Shown here one piece after another: positions 47,185 to 57,665 of a stretch of DNA of 64,000 nucleotides. Source of the DNA: Dicyema japonicum (taxonomy: Eukaryota > Dicyemida > Rhombozoa > Dicyemidae); the NCBI GenBank assembly GCA_011109175.1, contig RDEW01000027.1:62001-126000 (forward strand), in the 5' to 3' direction. Numbering within the stretch: position 1 is the first letter of the stretch; each line of letters starts with the position of its first letter. The notes under the pieces were generated by a model. That model was not told the DNA's origin. It did not search any database and saw only the letters and a list, made by a program, of their open reading frames with translations. The position numbers and the translations under genes are program-made.

Positions 47185-47415
47185 ACATTCCAAAGACCAA
47201 GGGTAACCAATCTAACTAACTCTTTGAGTCGTTCCATCATTCCAGAACTTGTCACAAGGTAACGACGTTGTCCCCGGGGAAGAATTGTTGGATCCTCTTG
47301 ATGCCGGCCAGGCATTGGGCGCCTCCTCAGTAAGGTGGATCCAGTGACGCCATCGGAAGGAAGGAAAATAATTTTGACAAACTATCCATGTAGCACCACA
47401 TGGCGCCACGCGAAA
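47185..47415 (-). repeat. deleted-LINE repeat, copy
   Basis: Minus strand: gtggcgccatgtggtgctac, tggatccaccttactgagga, then tgcctggccggcat and ttccccggggacaac, ending gggtaacc-like near 47190. A subfamily with 34990-35270. Confidence 0.65.
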
Positions 47416-47647
47416 TTTCCGATAGGTTTCCATAACTGTAAAGAATTGGCGTCTTCTACCTTTTATATGGTTCTGGGCGGACTTGATGCCATTGGAAAAA
47501 TTATGTTTTTGTGACAATGAGAACTGGACTCACTTAAGTAATTGTTATCTATCAACTTCTATCTTACTGTATCCGGATTTAATAATAATAATGAATTAGC
47601 ATGCATTTCTGGTGATAGAGAACACATTCCCTCTTTGCTCGGTGTCC
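47416..47647. other. no gene seen
   Basis: Nothing recognised between the repeat and the MULE terminal repeat. Confidence 0.3.
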
Positions 47648-48479
47648 GGACATTTGGTCGACAGACATTTAGCCGACAGAAAATTCTGGTTTTAAAATTC
47701 AGAGATAAAATTCAAGATAAAAACATTTACTTAAAAGTTATGAGAAAGCGCAGTCAAAAATTCTACTGGAGTGTAATCATCATATTTTTTCAATAATAAT
47801 GTTTATCATTTTGTACACATCCTGGTACTTCTTTACTTGTTTTATTGTTATTCCGGCCATCACTTGTTCTACTGTGAGATCCCACTCCGACTGTTCTTTT
47901 CCTATTTTTGCAACAAGCCGACTAACGGTTGGATGTTTTATAGACACTTTGTGAAGAAGACATGTGCCATCCTTCAAGTAAATTCGTAGTTCTTGGGAGG
48001 CCTTCTGCTTGTCTGTCGTGTACATTCCACATTTCCAAACTAAACAATAGTCTTCTTCTTTTTCCACGTTGCAAGGCTCCGATCCATGTTGTCTCAAAAT
48101 AGGTCAGAATATCTCCCAACACGTCATCAGTTTCGTCATCTATAGTTTCAAGGAGCGCTCGGAAACTCTCAATGACTTGAGGTACAGGAACAAATGCCAG
48201 TGCTTGAATACTTTTAATTAAGTTTGCTCTTATTGGGTCATTATACCATGCCTGCAGTCCTAGATTTTATATTTTTCGTCATGAACACTGCCCAAAGTGA
48301 AAGTAAAAAATATTTTTTCATAAATTTGTTGAGATTTTTCTCGAGCAATAGCTTACACTAATGGAAACGTACATATTTCACATAATGTAACATGTATAGT
48401 GTATAACTGAAAACCTAATCGGCCAAATGTCCTAGTACCGTAGGGGTGTGTCGGCTAAACGTCTGTCGGCCAAATGTCC
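47648..48479 (-). mobile_element. MULE (Mutator-like) transposon remnant
   Basis: 31-bp terminal inverted repeats at 47648-47678 and 48449-48479 match at about 29 of 31 positions (ggacatttgg...tagccgaca). A further partial copy of the right end lies at 48418-48439. On the minus strand, T-Y-F-E-T-T-W-I-G, L-F-S-L-E-M-W-N-V-H-D-R and G-L-P-R-T-T-N-L-L-E-G-W-H (47922-48122, shifting frame) are the C-terminal end of FLYWCH-associated MULE transposases. The catalytic core is absent, so it is internally deleted. Confidence 0.75.
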
Positions 48480-48775
48480 TAGTACCCTTTTGCTCTTAAT
48501 TAGTCATTCTTCTTTTCGGTTTTTACTCATCTTTTTTGGATTGTCATTTGTCAGAATTTTTTTTCTATTTTTCTGTTTAGTCAAGATTAAGATAGTAACT
48601 ATTTCACAGAATGCCTACTTAATTTTATGATTATATGAAAGCCTTTATCTTCCTTCTTCTTGTGAGCATGGAAGTGGAGATTTTATGCAGTTTTGCGCGG
48701 TGTCGTTCGTGCAACGTTAATGTGGTATCGTATGGCTACTTGTTTGAAGATTTCGTTTGCGTTCTTCTGTTCTCC
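48480..48775. other. no gene seen
   Basis: Includes T-rich DNA and a segment like the second SINE family body (ttatatgaaagcctttatct, about 48632). No coding frame. Confidence 0.3.
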
Positions 48776-49200
48776 CCCGTGTTCTCCTAGAGTCATGTCA
48801 TGTGATCTACCTGTCTCAGGTTGAGCCTAGTGTGATACAAAAAAGGATCATTTTCTCTCCCCTACTCCATTTGAATGGTCCCCATAACTGCCAGGATTTG
48901 AGGCTTTCTTTCCTTTCAGTTGTTTCTGAATGGACTTGTGTGACATGGAAGTACTTTCTTTTCTGTGACCGTGGGAACTGGATACAATTAATTAGTTGTA
49001 AACTATTAATTTTTTTATTACACAAGTTCCTCCAGAACCCAATAAAAAAAACTTTATTCCTCGTAGTTGTGAGAACCATTTTTAAAGAAGTGGAAGAGAA
49101 CATACGATCCATCTTGGCACTGAGTGCCACTTGATACAGATGTATCACATGACGTCACTCGGAAGATAGGGAAGAGAATAAAAGATGATAAAAAACCTTC
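48776..49200. repeat. two deleted-LINE repeats, tail to tail
   Basis: 48776-49020 reads forward (catgtgatctacctgtctca ... ggatacaattaattagttg). 49021-49200 is a diverged reverse copy (gatgtatcacatgacgtcac near its outer end). Together they form a loose inverted repeat. Confidence 0.5.
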
Positions 49201-49239
49201 CACCAAGTAGCTCGTGGGGGAAATCCAACTAGATTCAAT

Positions 49240-49510
49240 TGCTATAGTATGACATTCTAACCACTAAGGTATCCGTTAAGTTATTCAATACTGCACTTTA
49301 CGAAGAGCCATATTAGCTTAGCTCCTCTCAGACAGGGCACACACTTTAAAGAACAGTTATCCTTACTAATCGATGAGGGGGAACCAAGGAATCCTCTTTA
49401 CTTTTTTTATTTTAGTTGGATATGAGTTCTTTTGTAACCGATCCTGTCCCGCATTGAGATGTTCACTTATGACATCGTCACTTGTCAAGCCAAAGCAACT
49501 TAGGGTACAT
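49240..49510 (-). repeat. tRNA-derived SINE, reverse copy
   Basis: Reverse tail ctcctctcagacagggcaca, ctttaaagaacagttat, then body cgtcacttgtcaagccaaag. An A-box-like cttagtggttaga reads on the minus strand at about 49255-49267, on the wrong side, so it may belong to another copy. Confidence 0.6.
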
Positions 49511-50255
49511 GATCTATATTGGTTCTTAAAAACGTTCGTCGATAGTAGAAGTGGACTGAAGTTAAAATAATAATCGTAATTTAGACAGTTAAAAGTCAAT
49601 AATAATTTCCACGCCTATGTTCAAACAAGTGCTGTACAAAAAATCTCGGAGACTATTCCCTTCGACAAGCTCAGGCCGTGCCCTATTGTGCTACCAATCA
49701 ATTAGTTTTATCGAAAAAACTCTTAAAATTAAAATTTCTGTTAAAAAATTCATCCCTGCTTTTATTCTTTTTGTGGAACCGGCATATTATGATTATAAGG
49801 TTATTAATGTCTAACCCCGAAAAGGGGAACACCAAGAAAGAAGAAGTTAAAACCAACTAATTAAGTAATCACAATAGACTTCCACAGGATCGAGAGGTTT
49901 TTGATGTGCTGCTCCATCGTACAACAGTTTTTCTGAATCCACAACGTTCCTGTTTTATCAGAATTTAAAGAGGCGTGAGATTTTTCCCAATTTATAGAGC
50001 TAATTGGTAGAAGCTATCGAATTCAGAGCCACAGAGAATGATGAAGCCGGAACCTTTGTTCCGGATTTCCGTGTTGTCAAGTAATATAGGAATTGCTGGG
50101 CAGAGAAATTGGTTAAGAAAACATTTTTTCTCTTAGAGAATTAATCTTGTAGAACTTTAAAATTATAATTCCATAAACAAAGGGGCGCAAGCATACTCCA
50201 TTCTCGATTATAAAAACACAGCCCTTCCGGCAAGGAATAGGTAATGTTTTCATTA
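49511..50255. other. deleted-LINE scraps, no gene
   Basis: Around 49810-49900 the ccccgaaaaggggaacacca and aaaccaactaattaagtaat pieces resemble the 3' end of the deleted-LINE repeat (reverse). Nothing else recognised. Confidence 0.35.
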
Positions 50256-50540
50256 CTTATACCCACCTTAGGCAGAACTCACTTTATTTTAAGGAGTAAG
50301 AACAGTAATGTTAATTAATCCAAGGCATATCCAAGACATCTTGATTTTTCGTTATTTTATTTTTGTTTGTGTGTGAGTTCTAGAAGACAATCCAGTTCCG
50401 CAGTGTTGAAACACAGATGACGGCGTCAATCTTCAACCCCAAAACATCGTTCAACCGAATGGACACCAGCGAGATTTGAATCGGAGACCTCATGGTTTTG
50501 ATCCGGAACTTATTACACTGAGCCATCCTATTGTCGGCTT
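50256..50540 (-). repeat. tRNA-derived SINE, reverse copy
   Basis: Minus strand: B-box-like region gattcaaatctcgc, body with gacgccgtca, tail cttactccttaaaataaagt. Start near 50535 with an A-box-like tggctcagtg. Confidence 0.65.
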
Positions 50541-50559
50541 TAAGAGCTGATAAGACGGT

Positions 50560-51440
50560 AACGCAGTCTTGTGAGAGCTAGGTCCTGGAACTTAGAAATG
50601 CTTTAATGACGTCGACTTTCTGGCAGCCCTTTACCAGAATGTTTTTCACAAATTTTGAAAAAGAGGGTAAGAGTTCCAACACTCCCAGTATTCATGATGT
50701 CTCTGCATGGGAATAATATTTCCATAAAGGCTGATTTCTAGTTTATCTTTTTTGTCTTCTTTGGTTGTAAAAATGGTATGTGAAGATTTTTTCCGTGGAT
50801 ATGTAAAGTTGATTCAAAGGCAACCAATCCCCCAGGTCGTTAATGTGTGACTGACTTTGCCATATCCACGCATCTGTTTCTGCTTGCAATAATTAAATCA
50901 TCAGCGTATGTTATAAGTATTGAATCAGGCCCTCCAAAACAGGGTAAGTCGTTTAAGAATATTTTAAAAAGCGCAGGAGAAAGAGGATCTCTGAGGGACA
51001 CCATTCGAAAGAAAACGGGATCTCGATTTTGTATAGGCTATACACACACGTCCCCTTCGTCCTGTAAGAAAATTGGCTATCCATCGTTTTAAGTCGGATA
51101 AATTGAAGTGTTGACCTTTTCGTTAGTAAAATTCTCAGGACTGAATCAAACGCCGGAGGTCTAACGAGACTAATATTGTCCATAGATACCGCTTGAGTTC
51201 ATTGAATCCTTCCGAGCTAAATTGTGCCAAGGAAGTTAAGCGTTTTGCTTTAAAATGCTCCGATCTGTATCCGTGTCGGTAATGACGAAAGGGAAAATGA
51301 GGTTTAATTCTCCAAAGCATGAGTTTTTCCATGAGGCACGATATCGGACGGTAGAATGAAAGTCTTGGTTTAAGACAGCTATGAAATGTGAGTTCTTCAA
51401 TTTACTAGGGATATCCTTCGCGTTTGAGGACAAATAATCG
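50560..51440 (-). pseudogene. CR1/L2-like reverse transcriptase relic with YADD
   Basis: Minus strand. A-F-D-S-V-L-R-I-L-L-T-K in 51183-50953, then broken V-P-Q-R block, then D-S-I-L-I-T-Y-A-D-D-L-I-I-A-S-R-N (YADD codons at 50897-50908) and, further down, a K-V-D-V-I-K-A thumb near 50610. Both catalytic aspartates survive but stops split the domain. The 51085-51360 part recurs at 54920-55195 and 55640-55810. Confidence 0.65.
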
Positions 51441-51499
51441 ATCTGATTGCAATCTCTCCAAGATGCTTCTGCAGAATTCTAGTAATATCACCTGGAACA

Positions 51500-52540
51500 C
51501 AAATATATGACTTCCTGCAACAGCAGTCCTAGGAATAAACCTCTCTAGGGCCTTTGACACGGTCCGCCATGGTCTACATCTCAAGATACTGGAACAATTC
51601 TTGGACCCTGATTTTGTCAATATGATCAGAGTGTTGCTATCTAACACGAAACGGGTCGGTAATACTTTTTCCACTCAATTTACGTGCAATGTTGGTACTC
51701 CCTAGGAAAATTACTGCCCTCTGCTATTTGTCATATATCCGGAGACAGCATTACGAGACCTTCAGAAATTATATGATAGCAACATCATCTAAATTACTTA
51801 CGCGGACAACGCCGACTTTGTTTCAGAACTACTTCGACTCCTTGAAGAACAACCTGCTGAGCTGAACAGATGGTTCCTCATAGTGAACATCGCAATAACC
51901 GACACTGGAAATCAGGAGAATGGAAGGCAGATCAAGTGAAACATGCCGAAAAACAAACAAATTTGGCTCTTTACTTGGAGACAGTCGAGATATTGCAAGA
52001 AGAAAGGCCTTTCACTTGGGCAACGATGAACAAGTTGAAGAGTGTATTGGAAAACGATCTTGCAATCACTTCGTTTGAGACTATATGAAGTTTTTATCAA
52101 GTCGATCCTAATATACAATTTATCGACCTGGAGGACGTCCAAAACCGAAAAAACTTGGACTAGATTCTTTCAACTGAAGACAACTTAGATTCTTACTAGG
52201 ACTGAACTGGTAACAAAAATAAACAAGGACTTACTATATAAGAGATGTTGTACGGGTCCATCGATTCTACGAATTTATTGATATTCGTTTGAGACTATTT
52301 GGGCATATCTTATGACTGGAGTTGGGTGCTCCAGCTAACATAGAAATGGAGGATTATTTCATGAAACGGGGACCGTGTTTCTGTGGACGTCGTCGTGTTA
52401 CACTTCCAGAAACACTTAATGGAGATGTAAACCTTGTGAACAAAGTCTAAGAAGTGGAGATGGTTTGGAAGAGTTAAAGAAACTCTCTTACGATCGAGAA
52501 AGTTGAAAGAGTTTAGTTCGAAAAATTGTTTCGAATTCTG
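51500..52540 (+). pseudogene. RTE/Jockey-like reverse transcriptase relic
   Basis: Plus strand. I-N-L-S-R-A-F-D-T-V-R-H-G-L (about 51535), V-L-L-S-N-T-K-R-V-G-N-T-F, N-V-G-T-P, then I-T-Y-A-D-N-A-D-F. The second catalytic Asp is changed to Asn. It goes on to F-I-K-S-I-L-I-Y-N-L-S-T-W and the terminal G-R-R-R-V-T-L-P-E-T-L module (52380). Same family as 15030-16830. Confidence 0.65.
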
Positions 52541-52649
52541 CTAGTGTGAAATTATACTATTATGGTTTTACGTACGTTTCCTGTAATAATAATGATACTC
52601 ATATTATGATTTATTCAAAATTTATATAAAATTACCTTATTTGTGCTTA

Positions 52650-53060
52650 TTATTTAAGCACTTCACGAGAGCCATACTACTTATAGCCCCGCATGTGCAG
52701 CAAAAGAAACAATGTTAGATGTCATCTTTTTCCATGCTCTCCTGTTCCTAGCAAAGGCTCTCGTGTTGTCCAAGTTGTCGGCAGTTTTTAAATTTCTATT
52801 AATATTGACCAGGTCTTTTTGTAAGACTATTGGCAGTGTTGTTCTTGGTCTTCCACGATAGCGGCCTTCTTGGCTAACATAGTATGTTTCCATATATATG
52901 TTCGTTGGGGATGTTAATTTCATCCTCAGCACGTGTCAGAAGAGCTTCTATCGGGATTCCAGTACTTCTAAACTGATAGGTCTAGTGCTGCATCTCTTAT
53001 ATAAAGCATTTCTCGATATTCTCGTAGGCCAAATAGTTCTTGTTATTTATCTCAGATGAC
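52650..53060 (-). mobile_element. 5'-truncated RTE-like LINE end
   Basis: Minus strand: M-E-T-Y-Y-V-S-Q-E-G-R-Y-R-G-R-P-R-T-T-L (52932-52681) through to S-F-A-A-H-A-G-L and stop. The tail tatggctctcgtgaagtgct precedes aaataataa. It is nearly identical to 54381-54822 in opposite orientation. gcacaaa(t/g)aagg on both flanks may be its target duplication. Confidence 0.75.
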
Positions 53061-53289
53061 CTCTGTGGAACGAGTCTAGTCTTTCCACATCCGCTGATGA
53101 GGTCGAGTCTAATCTTTCCTTCTTTGTGCTTGGATTTTGTATATAATAATTTCAGTAACAATTTTCTTTCAAACAAATTAATTTTTTTAAATTTTAACAA
53201 AAAATATTTTTTATATGACCTACTTAGAAAAGGGAAACAAATCTCTGTTCATATCCAAAACAAAAAAAACCTGATTGGTCCAAATGTTC

Positions 53290-53470
53290 AAATCTTCAAT
53301 CAATTTTTTCTGCAGGAATATAGAAGGCTCTTTCGCACAGTAGTCAGGATAATGGAGAACCACCGATGTTGGATGGCACAGTTGATTGCGGGAACTGGGA
53401 TCACTTAACTGTTTGACGTTTTTTTTGTTTTTCTTTCCCGGTAATCCCGAGGTTCTAAATAAATTTATAA
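53290..53470 (+). pseudogene. CR1/L2-like LINE 3' end
   Basis: Y-R-R-L-F-R-T-V-V-R-I-M-E-N-H-R-C-W-M-A then Q-L-I-A-G-T-G-I-T and stop, followed by tttctttcccggtaatcccg and a poor A tail. Same end as 43965-44492. Confidence 0.65.
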
Positions 53471-53559
53471 AAATATTAAAAGACTAGAAAAACTCTCCTG
53501 TTTCTGATGGGAATCTTATTATTTTACTGAAAAATCTTGATATTGAAGAAAAACATGTG

Positions 53560-54880
53560 CTTAACGTTGTTCTGGACTTTTGATCCTGCTATGTTGCGAC
53601 ATCGAAACAAACCCTGGTCCACGCGGAGACTTAATAATTCTACAACTAAATACAAATGGAATTAAAAGGAAGATTCTGGAACTTCGAGCTTTCCTCTCCG
53701 CAACTTGAGCTGACCTAGCTCTCATCCAGGAATCCAAGCTCTCATTCTCCACACCAAAACTTTTTTTTCCGGGATACACAGTAATCCGTAAGGACCGTCA
53801 AAGAAGACCAGGTGGAGGACTAGTCACAATCATAAAGAACGGTATACCTTTCACTGACGTGAGTAGACGGACCTCAGAACTTTTGGACTCAGACGATACC
53901 ATAAAGCAGATCACCATCAAAATGGAGCTGTACTCGTCCTTTAAGATCAAATTGATTAACCAATATATTCCACCACAAGGATCCTACCCAAAATCCTACA
54001 CCCCAAATATACCCCGCCTCTCAGTACTAAAGTACGCTCTAATATGCGGTGACCTAAATGCCCGACACCCCGTTTGGCTAGCTTCACAGTTCTCTGACAC
54101 CCGAGGCGAGTTCATCGCAAATGGTCTTATTGATATGTTTATCCTGAATGATCCTGAATTACACACAAGAACCCCTTTAAGGAGCACTGATAGCTGCACC
54201 TCTCCTGATTTAACCCTATGTTCACCCTCTTTAGCAGGAATCACTACATGGGATGTGAACTATGGTTTTCCAGCGACCATAATCCCATCCTTCTTACCCT
54301 AAGAGGATTTCGGAGAAGCAGGACATTGCTGACCGAAGTGAAAAGTTTTAAAAATTATAAGAAGGTTGACTGGCCTGGCTGGAAAAACTAGACTCGTTCC
54401 ACAGAGGTCAGCTGAGAAAAATAACAGGAACTACTTGGCCTACGAGAATATCGAGGAATGCTTTATATAAGAGATGCAGCAATAGACCTATCAGCTTAGA
54501 AGTACTGGAATCCCGATGGAAGCTTTTCAGACACGTCCTGAGGATGGAATTAACATCCCCACCTAACATATCTATGGAAACATACTATGTTAGCCAAGAA
54601 GGCCGCTATCGTGGAAGACCAAGAACAACACTGCCAATAGTCTTACAAAAAGACCTGGTCAATATCAGAAGAAATTTAAAAACTGCCGACGACTTGGACA
54701 ACACGAGAGCCTTGGCTATGAACAGGGGAGCATGGAAAAGGATGACATCTAACCTTGTTTCTTTTGCTGCACATGCGGGGCTATAATTAGTATGGCTCTC
54801 GTGAAGTGCTTAAATAATAAAAGAAGGTTGACTGGCCTGGCTTCTCTGACTTCGTAGAGCTGGACCTTTCAGGATTATGG
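53560..54880 (+). pseudogene. 2A-headed LINE endonuclease, split by a later LINE insertion
   Basis: Plus strand: L-L-I-L-L-C-C-D-I-E-T-N-P-G-P (2A octet 53598-53621), then I-I-L-Q-L-N-T-N-G-I-K-R-K, a stop at about 53708, I-Q-E-S-K, G-G-G-L-V-T-I-I-K-N-G-I, Q-Y-I-P-P-Q-G-S-Y, I-C-G-D-L-N-A-R-H-P, and S-P-D-L-T-L-C. The frame then meets the insertion at 54381 and resumes after 54842. Confidence 0.75.
54361..54842 (+). mobile_element. RTE-like LINE end with 20-bp target site duplication
   Basis: The insert 54381-54822 is flanked by identical gaaggttgactggcctggct at 54361-54380 and 54823-54842. Inside are L-D-S-F-H-R-G-Q-L-R-K-I-T, K-L-F-R-H-V-L-R-M and G-R-P-R-T-T-L-P-I-V-L-Q-K-D-L, ending S-F-A-A-H-A-G-L stop and the ggctctcgtgaagtgcttaa tail. 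The exact direct repeats show a 5'-truncated target-primed insertion into the 2A-headed endonuclease relic. Confidence 0.9.
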
Positions 54881-54899
54881 AAGACCGGAAACCACTCAG

Positions 54900-55200
54900 T
54901 CCTGAATTCTGTACATCGTTTTAGAGTCGGATGAATTAAGGTGTTGTCCTTTTCGTTAGTAAGATTCTCAGAACTGAATCAAACACCGGAGGTCTAGCAA
55001 GACTAATATTGTCCATAGATACCGCTTGGGTTCATTGAAACCTTCCGAGCTAAATTGTGCAAAGGAAGTTAAGCTTGTTGTTTTACAATGCTCCGATCTG
55101 TATCCGTGTTGGTAGCGACGAAAGGGAAAATGAGGTTTAATTTTCTAAAGCATGAGTTTTTCCATAAGGCACGATATCGGACGGTAGGATGAAAGTGAGT
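54900..55200 (-). repeat. RT fragment repeated in direct orientation, copy 2
   Basis: Nearly matches 51085-51360: cgttagtaagattctcagaa, tattgtccatagataccgct and gcacgatatcggacggtagg. It encodes the A-F-D-S-V region on the minus strand, broken. Confidence 0.7.
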
Positions 55201-55639
55201 ATGTTTGTACAGCTCTGTTCAACAGAATCACACGGATCAAAATCAAATTTCGCAACTAATTAACTGAAAAACATCTTATGCGTCATCAAAACTGAGTCTC
55301 TGTTTTGAAAGAATAGTAGAAGGAAATCAGATTCAATTTTCGCATTAATTTTAGTTAATAAAGTTTAATTTTCTTAAAATTTTTTTCCGCCCCGTAGACC
55401 AAAAAGGTTGAAAACCACTGGTCTAGGTTGTAGGTTTGGGAGAGAAACTGCAGAGCTCACACTTGAAAGTGGTCTCCAATTAGATTGATCTTTGATTCCC
55501 AGTGCAGATGATCTATAAGGGTCGATCTGAGACTCACAATATTTGTTCTGAAGACTAAACAAGAAACCTTATCCATGTATTCCTCGATTAACTGTGGATA
55601 CGTAACAGAGAAAAAATTACAGGAGGTTAAGAGTGTTTT

Positions 55640-55810
55640 TTATAAATTCTCCGATCTGTATCCGTGTTGGTAGCGACAAAAGGGAAAATGAGGTTTATTC
55701 TCTAAAGCATGAGTTTTTCCATGAGGCACGATATCGGACAGTAGGATGAATTTGAGTATGCTTGTGAAGCTCTGTTCAATAGAATCACACGGATCAAAAG
55801 CAAATGAGAT
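55640..55810 (-). repeat. RT fragment repeated, copy 3
   Basis: Matches 55090-55245: ctccgatctgtatccgtgtt, aaagggaaaatgaggttta, gcacgatatcggacagtagg and aatcacacggatcaaaa. Shares its right-hand end with copy 2 beyond the part present in copy 1. Confidence 0.7.
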
Positions 55811-55849
55811 TGATTTAACCTATACACTATTAAATTAATGGTAGCTATC

Positions 55850-55990
55850 AACCTGGCCTTGAACCCACGGTGCTATTGGTCTTCCAAAAATATACTCTTT
55901 GTGAAAGCGACACATCAAGATATCAATTTTCTAGAGATTCGATTATCTGAAGCAACTCATCAATGTTCAACTTGAAGCTTTAAACCATGT
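55850..55990 (-). pseudogene. integrase fragment (GIN/KRBA2-type)
   Basis: Minus strand: G-R-P-I-A-P-W-V-Q-G-Q-V, matching the G-R-P-R-x-P-x-x-Q-G-x-V-E-R block that follows the D-D-E integrase core. Nothing else of the element is readable. Confidence 0.6.
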
Positions 55991-56084
55991 GCAGAAATCA
56001 ACAATAGATTTATTAAATAAAGTCAAATTTTAACTAATTTATATTAATTTAATTTGTATTTATTTTAAAAAATTGTTTTACAAT

Positions 56085-56560
56085 ATGGCGATCCTTTTAA
56101 TATATTTGTACATCAATTGGCGTGCAGTTGCCACGTTCTTGTGGTTGGTTCTGTGTTTTCTTTTTTACTGTTTTTTTGTTTTATTCAAAGATTTTTTCAT
56201 CAATGTTATATATTATTTGATTCATCATATAGTGTTGAATGCTTTTATTGAAATGTCTATTATATATATATATTTTGGTAACCTATAAATATGGATTATT
56301 CTCCACTATTTGATTTTTCAGTATTACTGTGATAAGTTTTGCGAATGTTTATCTTATTTGTAAAGAAAATTATATTTTTAATGGAAAATATGATATTCTA
56401 CATGAGCGTCCAATCTGGCCATGTATCCATGGATATCGTACTATTACAAAAACATGTCTGATTTATTTCTTTGCATAGAGTCTCCATTTTTAAATTCCAT
56501 TTCGTTATCAATATGGAGGATAACAGGAGGACCAGAGTATAAAAATTCTTTCGAACAATA
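56085..56560 (+). CDS. possible small membrane protein gene, model unresolved
   Basis: A frame from ATG 56085 gives a very hydrophobic stretch (L-I-Y-L-Y-I-N-W-R-A-V-A-T-F-L-W-L-V-L-C). A second open frame at 56322-56455 reads I-S-F-A-N-V-Y-L-I-C-K-E-N-Y and then R-P-I-W-P-C-I-H-G-Y-R. Intron-sized GT-AG segments exist at 56455-56479 and nearby. However, joining the first two exons needs a 67-nt intron, outside the local size range. No family recognised. Confidence 0.3.
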
Positions 56561-57230
56561 AGGAAATTTTATCGGCTGATTTATTTTTTTCGAACTCGAC
56601 AATTCCGTATTTTGAAAAATTGACGAGTAATACCAGAACGTTTAGTTGATTTTAATTAATACCTTATAACTATTCGTCTTTATGTGAGAATAACTACGCA
56701 ACTCAATTAGATCGGATAGAAGATATCTGTCAAATGTACGCTTAATAATTACAATATCAGTACTAAATTGAAATATATGGCATATTGGCCTACTAATTGT
56801 TAATAATTCTCTTTTAGTTGAATTGTTTATCATTCTAGCATAAAATAATGACGGATTTATTAACAATGAATTTTTATTCAAGTACAATTGATGGAACTTA
56901 TCTATGACGAAATAAAGCAGAAACAAATCACTCATCTGGTACATTAACTATATATTTTTTTCTGAGTGCTGTAATTGAAGGGACGTGATAATTTAATTCA
57001 ACAAATTTGGAAAATGGAAAATTTCAGAATTTTATCAACAATTTTAAAATAGTCATTGGTAATAATGAAAATAACTAAATTTAGTTTAATTACGAAAACA
57101 AAAAAGAATAAACTATTAAATTCTATCGAAATAAAATAAATTTCCGATCGCCTCTTTTTGATAATACGAATATTTTCTTTAAATCTTCTATACCAGTTGT
57201 TATCAAGAATTTTGAAATATTATTTATGCA
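56561..57230. other. AT-rich DNA, no gene recognised
   Basis: A 100-codon minus-strand frame (56642-56944) lacks any known motif. It may be chance in A+T-rich DNA. Confidence 0.3.
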
Positions 57231-57392
57231 TTATTTTGTCATATTGATAAGAGCCTTCTTGGACACTCCTACGCAAGACCTGTGATACCATCTTGAACAG
57301 GCTGCACAAGCGATCATTTTTTTTCTCATATTAGTTACGTTGCACTTTTCACATGGATAGGTGTTTTCCTTCCTTTCTTCATTAGTCTTCAT
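57231..57392 (-). CDS. orphan partial PHD finger ORF
   Basis: 53 codons from ATG 57392 to TAA 57231. Cys and His spacing Y-P-C-E-K-C ... I-A-C-A-A-C-S-R-W-Y-H-R-S-C-V-G-V is a PHD zinc finger (C4-H-C) lacking only the last Cys pair, with the usual W-Y-H-x-x-C-V-G core. PHD fingers bind histone H3 tails. Some CR1-type LINEs encode a PHD finger in ORF1, and LINEs lie nearby, so a mobile origin is as likely as a host gene. Confidence 0.55.
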   Translation of the reverse strand: MKTNEERKENTYPCEKCNVTNMRKKMIACAACSRWYHRSCVGVSKKALINMTK

Positions 57393-57665
57393 TGTTGTGT
57401 CTGTATTTTCTTATTTCTTAAATCTTTTCCAAGTTTAAATCTAAACTCAATATTTTTGTAATGTCTCAAAAGATGTATTTTGAGCTACATTTTTTTAACT
57501 TCCATCCACGCTTTTTTAACAAGTACCATAATCTGTCGCATATCTATATTTTTCAAAGATTAATTGTTGTATCTTCTTCCAAATCTATTATTAAAAGTAT
57601 TTTTCTATCTTATGAGAGAAAGTTGTCGTTAATCTTTGAAAGCCACATTTTGAAAATTTCTCTAT

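Noticed and set aside
56642-56944. 100-codon minus-strand frame
   Set aside because: Hydrophobic and A+T-driven, no family resemblance, no supported start or neighbour exons.
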